Shown piece by piece: positions 15,135 to 23,494 of a stretch of 64,000 nucleotides of DNA (within the stretch, counting starts at the first letter, position 1; every line of letters starts with the position of its first letter). This DNA is from Gemmatimonadota bacterium (GTDB taxonomy: Bacteria; Gemmatimonadota; Gemmatimonadetes; Gemmatimonadales; GWC2-71-9): positions 739,065 to 803,064 of the forward strand of contig JADJAK010000002.1 of the NCBI GenBank assembly GCA_016704275.1, given 5' to 3'. The notes beneath the pieces were generated by a model. That model was not told the origin of the DNA. It did no database searches and saw nothing but the letters and a program-made list of their open reading frames with translations. Position numbers and translations under genes: made by a program.

Positions 15135-16078
15135 GCCGCACGCTCCCGCTCGGCGAGTTCATGGATGAACACATCCTCGATCCCCGCCGTGATCGCCTCT
15201 CCAGCGAGGTCGGCAATGCCACGCGACGCCGCCCATGCCCGCAACTCGGCGAGCACCACCTCCGGGGCCATGCCGGTGCGGGCATCGGTATAGTGCACCG
15301 TTTCACCGAACGGCCACGCCCCCACGGCGTGCGGGAAGGCGCGCAATGTGGCGAGCATCCCGATCCGATCGGCGGCCCGCAGGGCGAACAACGGCAGGGG
15401 GAATCCCGCGCTGATCGCCGCTGGTGTGTCCACCGCCAGGAAGCGCCCCCCCTGCATCAGCGCGACGCGGTCGCAGCGCGAGGCCTCGTCCATGTATGGT
15501 GTCGAGACGAGGATCGTGAGATCGTCACTGCGCAGCGTGTCGAGCAGGTCCCAGAACTCGCGCCGAGACACGGCATCCACACCGGTGGTCGGCTCGTCGA
15601 GCACCAACAGCGTGGGACGATGCACCAACGCGCAGCAGAGGGCGAGCTTCTGCTTCATCCCCCCGGAGAGTGCACCAGCGCGCCTCGCGGTGAATGGGGC
15701 GAGTTGCGACCAGATCGGGGCGATGCGAGCCATGCCCGCTTCGACCGTCGTGTCGAAAACGTCTGCATAGAAGGCCAGGTTCTCCGCCACCGACAGGTCG
15801 GGGTAGAGCGCGAAGCGTCCCGGCATATAGCCGAGCTGGGGGCGCACGGCCCATGGCGCACCGGCCACGTCGTGGCCGAGGACCACGGCAGTTCCCCGGT
15901 CCGGAACAAGCAGCGTGGTGAGCATCCGAAAGAGCGTGGTCTTCCCCGCGCCGTCGGGCCCGATGACGCCGAACCGCTCGCCTCTTGGCACCGTGAATGA
16001 CACGCCATCCACCGCGCGCGTGGCGCCGCGTGCCAGATGCACGTCGCGCACGACGATGGCGGGCTCGGCTGCGGTCAC
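15131..16078 (-). CDS. ABC exporter ATPase 1 (N-terminal half of YbhF equivalent)
   Basis: A 315-residue ATPase with Walker A GPDGAGKTT, signature LSGGMKQKL, Walker B LLVLDEPTTGVD and H-loop STPYMDEASRCD (a Pro replaces the usual His). A C-terminal extension of about 90 residues follows the ATPase core. It overlaps the membrane-fusion-protein gene upstream and ATPase 2 downstream by 4 bases each. Confidence 0.9.
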   Translation of the reverse strand: MTAAEPAIVVRDVHLARGATRAVDGVSFTVPRGERFGVIGPDGAGKTTLFRMLTTLLVPDRGTAVVLGHDVAGAPWAVRPQLGYMPGRFALYPDLSVAENLAFYADVFDTTVEAGMARIAPIWSQLAPFTARRAGALSGGMKQKLALCCALVHRPTLLVLDEPTTGVDAVSRREFWDLLDTLRSDDLTILVSTPYMDEASRCDRVALMQGGRFLAVDTPAAISAGFPLPLFALRAADRIGMLATLRAFPHAVGAWPFGETVHYTDARTGMAPEVVLAELRAWAASRGIADLAGEAITAGIEDVFIHELAERERAA

Positions 16079-16977
16079 GGCGTGGCGGCGGCGAGCACGA
16101 GTTCGCCCGGCATGCCGACCTTGAGCGTTCCGTCGGGATTGGCCACGCGCACCTTCACGGCGTAGACCTGCGTGACCCGCTCATCGCGCGTCTGGATCGG
16201 GGTCGGGGTGAACTCGGCCCGCTCGGCGATCCAGGTCACCGTGCCCGTGTGCTCCACGAGCGTTCCCTCGCCGCCGTCCGTGCGCACCGTCACCGTGGCG
16301 CCGAGGCGGATGGCCGGCAACTGCGCGCCACTCACCCACGCCCGAAAGGTGAGGGTGTCGAGTGCGGCCATCACGACCATCGGCCGCCCAGCGGTCACGA
16401 CTTCGCCCGGTTCGGCGATGCGCACGAGCACCGTGCCATGCAGCGGTGCGCGGACGACCGATCGCGTCACCCGATCCTCGAGCTGTGCCACCTGCGTGCC
16501 GATCGCCGCAGCTTCACGGCCGATCGTGGCGCGTGTCGCCTCGACCCCGCCGAGCTGTGCCACCAGCACCGCCACTTCGCGCTCGGCACGGTCCACCTGC
16601 TGCGGCGTTGCCGCCTTGGCCACGGCGAGTCGGCGCATCCGCCCCTCGTCGCGCCGGGCCAGCTCGAGCTGCGCCTGCAGCGCCGCACGTTGTGCCGCCA
16701 CCTCCCCGAGGCGCGACGTCACCGTGGCGCGGCGCGCCTCGAGCTCGTCACGCTGCAGCGCGAGTGGCCCGGCATCCACTTCGGCGATCACGTCCCCCGC
16801 TGCCACCTTGTCGCCCTCGCGCACCGCGACGCGCGTCACCGGGCCGCTCGCCTGCGCCGCCACCGTCACCTCGTCGGCCTCGAAGGTGCCCCAGGCCGCC
16901 GTGTCGTCCTTGGCACATGCCCCAAGCAACAGCAGCACGGGCAGACTCCATCGCATCATCGTCATCGGGTCACTCAC
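16075..16977 (-). CDS. HlyD/YbhG-type membrane fusion lipoprotein
   Basis: The 300-residue periplasmic adaptor has a signal ending VLLLLGAC, a lipobox. The biotinyl-lipoyl-like segment (VREGDKVAAGDVIAEVDAGP) is followed by a long alpha-helical hairpin (about residues 75-155) and the second lipoyl half (RAPLHGTVLVRIAEPGEVV). It would bridge the inner-membrane permeases and the TolC-like channel encoded next to it. It overlaps the TolC gene by 8 bases. Confidence 0.9.
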   Translation of the reverse strand: MSDPMTMMRWSLPVLLLLGACAKDDTAAWGTFEADEVTVAAQASGPVTRVAVREGDKVAAGDVIAEVDAGPLALQRDELEARRATVTSRLGEVAAQRAALQAQLELARRDEGRMRRLAVAKAATPQQVDRAEREVAVLVAQLGGVEATRATIGREAAAIGTQVAQLEDRVTRSVVRAPLHGTVLVRIAEPGEVVTAGRPMVVMAALDTLTFRAWVSGAQLPAIRLGATVTVRTDGGEGTLVEHTGTVTWIAERAEFTPTPIQTRDERVTQVYAVKVRVANPDGTLKVGMPGELVLAAATP

Positions 16978-18253
16978 GGGCTGCGGGGATCGCGATCCCC
17001 AGGGTGGTCAGAAACGCGGCCTCGGCACGCACCAGTTCGGCACGGTGCCGTCGCTCGGCGAGCCGCGCCTCGGCGAGGTCGGTGCGCGCCTCGACGTAGC
17101 GCGCAGCCGTGATGATCCCTTCGGCAAGTTCGGCCTGCGCAGCCTGCTCGATTTCCGAGCGCAGCGTGATCAGGCGGGCATCGTCGGCAAACCCCTCGCG
17201 AAGGTGGTGGATCATGGCCAGGTCGGCCTCGACGGCGCGCGACAGACGCGCGGCGAGCGCCAGCGCATCGGCCGCCACCACCTCGCCCTGCGCGCGCAGT
17301 GCGCCAGCCGAGTGCTCGGCCGAACGCCAGGTCCACGGGCGCCACGTCACGCGCACGCCGCCCTGCCAGAAGGCCGCAGGATCGGGTTCGAACTGGTTCA
17401 ACCCCGGGCGGCCGACGCCACCCTCGGCGAATGCGGAGAGGGTCGGGCGATTCTCGGCGGCGGCGAGCGCGGCCTCGCGCGCGAGTCGATCCTGCGTGGC
17501 CTGGAGTTGCGCGAACTCGGGCCGGTGGCGCAGCGTGTCGAGCGCCGTGGTGGCGATCGCATCGACGACGCCACTCAGCACCGGCCCGACGAGTCGCACA
17601 CTGGCCGCCAACGTCGTGTCGGTGAGCCGTGACAGCACGGCGATCGCGGCCTGCCGCTGGACGTCGGCCTCGGCGCGGCGCCGCACGACCGTGAGGCGCT
17701 CGGCGGCAATCGCCGCCGTGTCACGGGGCAGGGCAAGACCCTCTCGTACCCTGGCGCGGACTTCGCCGAGTCGCGAGGCGAGGTCGGCCGTGACGGCATC
17801 GAGTTCGTCCAATCGCTCCTGCAGCAGCCACGCCCCGAAGAAGGCCGTCTCGGCCTCACCACGCAGTGCGTACAGCGCGACGCGAACCCCGGCCTGCTGC
17901 TCGATCAATCGCGCCGATTCGAGCGCGACTCGTCCCTCCACGAGGCCGCCGTCGAACAGCAGTTGCTCGGCCTGCAGCACCGCCTGCCAGCGATCACGGG
18001 GAGGCGGCGTGATGTTCGCCCCTGGCAACTGCACCCGGGTGACATCGCTCTGGTGCGTGGCCTGCGCCCGGATCGCGAGCTGCGGCAGCCGCGCGCTGCG
18101 CAGGACGGCGGCACGCTGCTCGGACGCGGCCGCGAGCTGGTCGCGCTGCCCGCGTCGCGGATCCATCGCTTCGGCACGGGCGTGCACCCAGGCGAGCGTG
18201 AGGGAATCCTGTGGCGCCGGGGCGAGGAACAGTGTGGCGACGAGGAGGATCAT
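16970..18253 (-). CDS. TolC-family outer-membrane channel
   Basis: A 427-residue outer membrane efflux protein. A short signal (MILLVATLFLAPAP) is followed by two long alpha-helical repeats rich in Ala/Arg/Glu/Leu, each ending in small beta segments, as in OEP-family channels. The LPQLAIRAQATHQ and RPTLSAFAEGGVGRPGLNQ stretches are typical of the repeats. It overlaps the tetR stop by 4 bases, so the whole seven-gene operon reads as one unit. Confidence 0.9.
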   Translation of the reverse strand: MILLVATLFLAPAPQDSLTLAWVHARAEAMDPRRGQRDQLAAASEQRAAVLRSARLPQLAIRAQATHQSDVTRVQLPGANITPPPRDRWQAVLQAEQLLFDGGLVEGRVALESARLIEQQAGVRVALYALRGEAETAFFGAWLLQERLDELDAVTADLASRLGEVRARVREGLALPRDTAAIAAERLTVVRRRAEADVQRQAAIAVLSRLTDTTLAASVRLVGPVLSGVVDAIATTALDTLRHRPEFAQLQATQDRLAREAALAAAENRPTLSAFAEGGVGRPGLNQFEPDPAAFWQGGVRVTWRPWTWRSAEHSAGALRAQGEVVAADALALAARLSRAVEADLAMIHHLREGFADDARLITLRSEIEQAAQAELAEGIITAARYVEARTDLAEARLAERRHRAELVRAEAAFLTTLGIAIPAARE

Positions 18254-18909
18254 GGCCTGAGCCCCGCGAAGAAGAAGGTGACGACCTGCTCCGCCCGCTG
18301 GTCGAGGAACTGGTCGTACTCGGCCTCGCCGATTCCGACGATGTGACGGATCATCGGCCGGGCCACCACCGGAAAGACCAACAGGGAGATGAGATTCACC
18401 ATGAACTCGGTGATCGTGACCGGGCGGATGGTCCCTGCGGCCGCCGCGGCATCCAGCTGCGACTGCAGCAATTCAAGCGAGGGACGACCGTGCCGCCCGA
18501 CCAGCGAATCGAGCCGCTCGGGCGCCATGTGGATCTCGCTCAGCAGGTAGATCGCCATGTAGGGATGCGCGCGGTGGAACGCGACCTGCCGTTCGGACAC
18601 GCGCCGGACCCGCTCCGCGAGGGATAGATCGGGCGCGGAGAGGACACCGAACATTGACGGAAGCAGCACCGAGGCGACTCGCTGGAAGACCGCGTCGGCG
18701 AGTGCCTCCTTGGTGCCGAAGTAGTAGTGCACCAGCGCCTTGTTGACCCCGGCCTCGGCGGCGATTTCCTGGGTCCGCGCTCCTGCGGTGCCGCGGCGGA
18801 GGAAGACCCGGTGCGCCGCATCGAGAATCCGGTCCGCCGTCGAAGGGTCCACGACCGGTTCCGGGGTCGTCACGGACCCGCGGCGCGACTTACTTTTTGG
18901 TTTAACCAT
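18250..18909 (-). CDS. TetR-family repressor of the exporter operon
   Basis: A 219-residue TetR/AcrR protein. After a basic N-terminal tail the helix-turn-helix lies at about 25-70 (TADRILDAAHRVFLRRGTAG, then NKALVHYYFGTKEAL). The C-terminal ligand domain is CecR/YbiH-like. It is first gene of the exporter operon, and a perfect palindrome covers its own start codon, so autoregulation is very likely. Confidence 0.9.
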   Translation of the reverse strand: MVKPKSKSRRGSVTTPEPVVDPSTADRILDAAHRVFLRRGTAGARTQEIAAEAGVNKALVHYYFGTKEALADAVFQRVASVLLPSMFGVLSAPDLSLAERVRRVSERQVAFHRAHPYMAIYLLSEIHMAPERLDSLVGRHGRPSLELLQSQLDAAAAAGTIRPVTITEFMVNLISLLVFPVVARPMIRHIVGIGEAEYDQFLDQRAEQVVTFFFAGLRP

Positions 18910-18919
18910 TTGGTTAAAC
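18900..18919. promoter_or_regulatory. TetR operator
   Basis: Perfect inverted repeat with 8-bp arms GTTTAACC and GGTTAAAC around ATTT. It covers the ATG of the tetR gene (18907-18909) and is the only AT-rich spot nearby, so a bound dimer would block transcription and translation initiation. It also lies 75 bases upstream of the divergent metallo-beta-lactamase gene. Confidence 0.85.
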
Positions 18920-18994
18920 TACGGCACCGCCTCCGGTCCCGCAAGGGGAGCGGCGAGACTGGAGGCCAACGCGACCCGCGGCTTAGTTTCCGAA

Positions 18995-19942
18995 ATGCGC
19001 CATACCCCACCCTTCGCCGCCGTCATCGTGCTCGCGCTCTTCGTGCATGGCGCGGCAGCCCAGTCTCCGCGCCGCTTCCCGGCCGCCTCGCCCTGCACCG
19101 CCGCCCAGCGTGCCGCGGGGTGCTTCATCGTCCTTGGCTCGGGCACGCCGGTACCCGATCCGGAGCGTGCAGGACCTGCCTACGCCCTGGTCTACGGCGA
19201 GCGCACCTTCCTCTTCGACGCCGGCGCGGGGGTCATGCGTCGCGTCGCGGCGGCCGGGCTCCCGATCGATGGCGTGACCGCCGCCTTCCTGACTCACCTT
19301 CACAGCGACCACACCCTCGGCCTCCCCGACCTCCTCCTCACGACCTGGACCATGGGACGCCGAGGACCGTTCCCGCTGATTGGCCCGCCGGGCACGCGCA
19401 CCATGGTCGATCGCCTCCTGGCGGCGTGGCAGGAGGACATCACCGCGCGGATCAATGGCCTCGAACAGGGTCAGCCGGCCGGTCCGGGAGTCACCGTGAT
19501 CGAGTCGCGCGGGGGCGTGGTGTACGACAGCGCCGGCGTGCGGATCGAAGCGATCCCCGTGACGCATGGTGAGTTTGCCGTCGCATTCGGCTATCGGATC
19601 GTGCTGCCGACGCGGACCATCGTCCTTTCGGGGGATACCGGCCCGGGCGATGCGCTCCTTGCGGCGGCACGCGGCGCCGACCTGCTGGTGCACGAGAGTT
19701 ATCCGTCGGTGCGGCTGAAGCCGGAGGCTCGGCCGGGTGGCGATGCGTGGCCGGCGTACATGCACAGCGTGCACACCAGCGACGTCGAGGTGGGGCAGCT
19801 CGCCGTACGCGCCAACGTGAAGCAGGTGGTGCTGACGCACATCGTGCGGATGGGTGGGACCGATGCGGAGCTGCGGGCCGGCGTGCGGCGCGGCGGCTTC
19901 AGGGGCCTCGTCGCGGTCGCGCGGGACCTCGCCGCCTATTGA
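18995..19942 (+). CDS. Secreted metallo-beta-lactamase-fold hydrolase
   Basis: A 315-residue protein starting at MRHTPPFAAV, with a signal peptide cleaved near GAAAQ. The metal motif is T-H-L-H-S-D-H, with later ligands in VTHGEF, SGDTGPGD and THIVRM. The order resembles the RNase Z/AtsA (arylsulfatase-like) branch rather than true beta-lactamases. It is monocistronic and divergent from the tetR operon. Substrate unknown. Confidence 0.85.
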   Translation: MRHTPPFAAVIVLALFVHGAAAQSPRRFPAASPCTAAQRAAGCFIVLGSGTPVPDPERAGPAYALVYGERTFLFDAGAGVMRRVAAAGLPIDGVTAAFLTHLHSDHTLGLPDLLLTTWTMGRRGPFPLIGPPGTRTMVDRLLAAWQEDITARINGLEQGQPAGPGVTVIESRGGVVYDSAGVRIEAIPVTHGEFAVAFGYRIVLPTRTIVLSGDTGPGDALLAAARGADLLVHESYPSVRLKPEARPGGDAWPAYMHSVHTSDVEVGQLAVRANVKQVVLTHIVRMGGTDAELRAGVRRGGFRGLVAVARDLAAY

Positions 19943-20058
19943 CGAGTGGCAGCGCCGCTCTGGCGTGAAGTGCGGTGGGGCGCGATACTCCGACTCGGGC
20001 CCGACCACGACCGACCCCTCCCTTCGGATCGCCGGGCCCCTGCACCGAAGGATCGCGA

Positions 20059-21765
20059 ATGACCGAGCCCGCGGCGAACGAGACAGAAGCGGCCCTCCGT
20101 CTGCGGACCACCCTCTATCACATGATGGCGGAAGCCAACCGCGCGGTGCTCACGGCCGAGAACCGTGAGCAGCTCTTTCAGGCGCTCTGTCGAATCGCGG
20201 TCGACACCGGTCGCTTCCGTTTCGCCTGGATCGGCATCCCTGCCGACGGCATCGTGAAGCCGACCACCTGGTCCGGCGATGACGGCGGGTACCTCGCCGC
20301 GTTGCAGCTCTCCCTCGACCCGTCCGATCCGACCTCGCAGGGACCGACCGGTCAGGCGGTCCTCGTCGGCGCAACGACCGTCGTCAACGACTTCCTGTCA
20401 TCGCCGTTGACCGCGCCGTGGCACGAACCCGGCCAGCGATCGGGCTTCGGTGCCTCTGCGGCGTTCCCGCTCCTCGAGTTGGACCGGGTCGTGGCCGTTT
20501 TGAGTCTCTACGCCGAGCAGCCCGGCTTCTTCACGCCGGAGCTGATCGAAACGCTCGGCGAGATCACGCCCACGGTGTCGCTCGCCCTCACCGCCTTCGC
20601 CAAGGCGGCGGAGCGGAGCACGCTCGAGGCGCAGGTGGTGCAGGCGCAGAAGATGGAGGCGGTGGGGTTGCTCGCCGGTGGCGTCGCGCACGACTTCAAC
20701 AACATTCTCACCGTGATCACCGGCTGTGCCGAGTTGCTGCAGGCCGAAATTCCCGGCGATCACCCGTCGCGCGAGTTGCTGGGCGAGATCCGCGAGGCGG
20801 GGGAGCGCGCACGCAACCTCACCCGGCAACTGCTCGCGTTCAGCCGGCAGCAGGTGGTGTCGCCTCGGCCGCTCGACCTCAACGACGTGATCGGCGGCAG
20901 CGAGAAGATGATCCGTCGGCTGATCGGCAGCGACATCGCGCTGACCACCGAACTGGAATCCCCGCTCTGGACCACGACGGCGGACCCGGGCCAACTCGAG
21001 CAGGTGCTGCTCAACCTCGCCGTCAATGCACGCGATGCGATGCCGGACGGCGGGGCACTGGTGATGCGGAGTCACGCCACGGTGCTCGCCCAGCCCACGG
21101 CCGAGGTGCCCGCTGGCGAATTCGTCGTCCTCGAGATGGCCGACACCGGAATGGGGATGACCGCCGAGACGCGCGCACACCTCTTCGAGCCGTTCTTCAC
21201 GACCAAGCCGCCCGGCATGGGGACCGGACTGGGGTTGGCCACGGTGGCGACGATCGTGCGCGACGCGCTCGGCTATGTGACCGTGGAGAGCGAGCCCGGC
21301 AAGGGCACCACCTTCCGGGTCTACCTCCCGCGGGCCGAGGGCGTCGTGGCGACGGCTGTTCCGGTGTCGTCGCCCGGCGCGCTGCCACGGGGCACGGAGA
21401 CCATCCTGTTGGTAGAGGACGATGACGCGCTGCGCCATCTCGTGCGCACGATGCTGCGCGGCCTCGGCTATCAGGTACTCGAGGCCGCCAACGGCGCGGC
21501 GGCGATCATGCTGTCACGTGGCCGGAAGGAGCCGATCGACCTGCTCCTGACCGATGTCGTCATGCCCCATCTCGGCGGCCGCCAGCTCGCCGACGTCCTG
21601 CTCGGCGAGCGCCCCGGTTGCCGCGTGCTCTTCCTGTCGGGCTACAGCAGCGACGAGATGATCCGCCGCGGCGTGGTGGACTCGGCCGCGACATTTCTGC
21701 AGAAGCCATTCACCGTCGGCGAGTTGGCGGAACGTGTCCGCTCGGTGCTCGGTCCGGCGGGGTGA
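20059..21765 (+). CDS. Hybrid sensor histidine kinase (GAF-HisKA-HATPase-REC)
   Basis: The 568-residue protein starts at an ATG with GAAGGA 7 bases upstream. There is no transmembrane helix. A GAF domain (about 20-180) is followed by the HisKA H-box GGVAHDFNNIL with phospho-acceptor H211, then the ATPase N box (LNLAVNARDAMPDGG), G1 (EMADTGMGM) and G2 (GTGLGLATV). A C-terminal receiver has E-D-D, D499 (LLLTDVVMP) and the K of LQKPF. It would be a cytoplasmic sensor; no partner regulator is adjacent. Confidence 0.93.
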   Translation: MTEPAANETEAALRLRTTLYHMMAEANRAVLTAENREQLFQALCRIAVDTGRFRFAWIGIPADGIVKPTTWSGDDGGYLAALQLSLDPSDPTSQGPTGQAVLVGATTVVNDFLSSPLTAPWHEPGQRSGFGASAAFPLLELDRVVAVLSLYAEQPGFFTPELIETLGEITPTVSLALTAFAKAAERSTLEAQVVQAQKMEAVGLLAGGVAHDFNNILTVITGCAELLQAEIPGDHPSRELLGEIREAGERARNLTRQLLAFSRQQVVSPRPLDLNDVIGGSEKMIRRLIGSDIALTTELESPLWTTTADPGQLEQVLLNLAVNARDAMPDGGALVMRSHATVLAQPTAEVPAGEFVVLEMADTGMGMTAETRAHLFEPFFTTKPPGMGTGLGLATVATIVRDALGYVTVESEPGKGTTFRVYLPRAEGVVATAVPVSSPGALPRGTETILLVEDDDALRHLVRTMLRGLGYQVLEAANGAAAIMLSRGRKEPIDLLLTDVVMPHLGGRQLADVLLGERPGCRVLFLSGYSSDEMIRRGVVDSAATFLQKPFTVGELAERVRSVLGPAG

Positions 21766-21780
21766 AACTGGGGGCAGTCG

Positions 21781-22467
21781 CTACACCACCGTCCCGAACA
21801 ACCGCCCCACCAGCGCCGTCACCCCCATCGCCACCGCCCCCCAGAACGCCACCCGCATCGCGCCGCGCACCCGCGAGGCGCCGCCGAGCTGCGCCGCCAC
21901 CGCACCAAGTCCGATCAGCAGCACGATCGTGACGGCCACGACACCGATCGAGAGGATGCTGGTCGGCAGGACTGCCGCGAGGATCGCCGGTGGCGCCGCT
22001 CCCACGGCGAACGACGCCGCCGAGGCGATCGCCGCCTGGATCGGCTTGGCGGTGGTGAATTCGTGGATGCCGAGCTCGTCGCGCGCATGGGCACCGAGGG
22101 CGTCGTGCGCGGTGAGCTGCACGGCCACTTGTCCGGCCAGTTCCGGGGTGAGGCCGCGCTTGACGTAGATGCCGGTCAACTCGGTGAGCTCCGGCTCCGG
22201 ATCGTTGGCGAGCTCGCCACGCTCGCGCGCGATGTCGGCCTGCTCGGTGTCGGCCTGCGACGAGACCGAGACGTACTCGCCTGCCGCCATCGAGAGTGCC
22301 CCAGCCGCGAGCCCCGCGACCGCCGCGACGAGGATCGCCGCGCGATCAGGGGCCGCCGCGGCGACACCCACCACGAGCGACGACGTGGAGATCAGGCCGT
22401 CGTTGGCGCCGAGCACGGCGGCGCGGAGCCAGCCGATGCGATCACTGCGATGGCGTTCGATGTGCAT
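21781..22467 (-). CDS. VIT/CCC1-family iron or manganese transporter
   Basis: The 228-residue membrane protein begins MHIERHRSDRIGWLRAAVLG (ATG at 22467, GGGAG upstream). GANDGLISTSSLVVG and AGALSMAAGEYVSVSSQAD are the conserved first and second helices of vacuolar-iron-transporter homologues, with a cytoplasmic three-helix metal-binding insert (ERGELANDPEPELTELT). Members move Fe2+ or Mn2+ out of the cytoplasm. It has no N-terminal ferritin-like domain. Confidence 0.9.
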   Translation of the reverse strand: MHIERHRSDRIGWLRAAVLGANDGLISTSSLVVGVAAAAPDRAAILVAAVAGLAAGALSMAAGEYVSVSSQADTEQADIARERGELANDPEPELTELTGIYVKRGLTPELAGQVAVQLTAHDALGAHARDELGIHEFTTAKPIQAAIASAASFAVGAAPPAILAAVLPTSILSIGVVAVTIVLLIGLGAVAAQLGGASRVRGAMRVAFWGAVAMGVTALVGRLFGTVV

Positions 22468-22518
22468 GAGCAACTCCCGCTGGGGGATGCTGAAAGGCGA
22501 GTGATCGGTGATCAAGAA

Positions 22519-22553
22519 CCAGTGACCAGTGACCCGTGACCCGTGACCCGTAA
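22519..22553. repeat. Heptanucleotide tandem repeat CCAGTGA/CCCGTGA x5
   Basis: Five 7-bp units: CCAGTGA twice, CCCGTGA twice and CCCGTAA. They lie between the VIT gene and the metallophosphoesterase stop. Confidence 0.75.
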
Positions 22554-22588
22554 GGAGTTGCTCCGGGCACACGTCACAGGTCCCAGGT

Positions 22589-23407
22589 TCACCGGTTCAC
22601 CGTTACCGGTTCACCCTTCAACCGAAACTCCGTCACCTCCGGCCGCGCGTTGAAGCGCGCCCGAATCAGATAGCCGACGCCGCGACTGATATAGAGTCGC
22701 CGTTCGCCACGCACGGCGATCTCGCCTGAGGTGTAGCGCGGATTCTCCACCGGAAGGATCGGTGGTGGCAGGAACGGCGGCTTGCACTGCCCGCCATGGG
22801 TGTGGCCCGCCAGGATCCACCCCTGGTAGCCACTCCAGATCGGGTGGTCGGCGGCGTCGGGATTGTGGCAGAGCACCAGCCGCGGCGCGTCGCTCGCCGC
22901 CAGCAGCGCGGGCGGTGGCGTGAAGTACGGCCCCCACAGGTCCTCGAGGCCGATGATCGTGAGCCCCTCGACCACCGCGGCCTCGTTGCGCAGCATCCGC
23001 ACGCCGTGCGCCTCGGCACGCGTGGTGATCGCCTCGGCCACGGCCGGCATCCGCCAGTTGGTGCCGTAGTCATGGTTGCCAAGGATGCCGATCGTCGCGA
23101 GCTGGCCATGCGGGAAGGAAGCAATCAGTCTGTCAAATGATTCGAGCTGCGTGCGGCGACGATAGCTGATCCAGTCGCCGGTCATCACCACGATGTCCGG
23201 CCGGAGCGCCGCCACCGTGGCGAAGGTGTCGGCGATGTAGCTGTCGTCGACGCGCGGACCCATGTGCAGGTCGCTCAACTGCACCAGCGCTTTTCCCTCG
23301 AGCGACGCAGGAAGGCCGCGGATCGGGAGATCGCGCGTGACGACCTCGAGCCACTCCGGCTCCCAACCGACGGCGTAGCCGAGCGAGGCGAGGCCCGTGC
23401 CGACCAC
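22589..23407 (-). CDS. Metallophosphoesterase (YaeI-like), 5' end possibly frameshifted
   Basis: The 272-residue calcineurin-like phosphoesterase has metal motifs D-L-H (SDLHMG), G-D (MTGDW), G-N-H-D and G-H-T-H-G-G-Q in order. The only in-frame start is the GTG at 23407, inside a hydrophobic stretch (VVGTGLASLGYAVG). Just upstream, in frame, are codons for LLRAGGA preceded by a TAG. A different frame gives ATG with MHRTDRRGD. A missing base near 23430 would rebuild a twin-arginine-like signal peptide. The C-terminal residues GEPVTVNR are encoded by heptamer repeat DNA. Confidence 0.8.
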   Translation of the reverse strand: MVGTGLASLGYAVGWEPEWLEVVTRDLPIRGLPASLEGKALVQLSDLHMGPRVDDSYIADTFATVAALRPDIVVMTGDWISYRRRTQLESFDRLIASFPHGQLATIGILGNHDYGTNWRMPAVAEAITTRAEAHGVRMLRNEAAVVEGLTIIGLEDLWGPYFTPPPALLAASDAPRLVLCHNPDAADHPIWSGYQGWILAGHTHGGQCKPPFLPPPILPVENPRYTSGEIAVRGERRLYISRGVGYLIRARFNARPEVTEFRLKGEPVTVNR

Positions 23408-23494
23408 TGCACCGCCTGCACGCAGCAGCTATCGCCGCGTCGGTCAGTTCGATGCATGCGCGGCTGATCGAGTGATCGATTGATCGATCATCGT

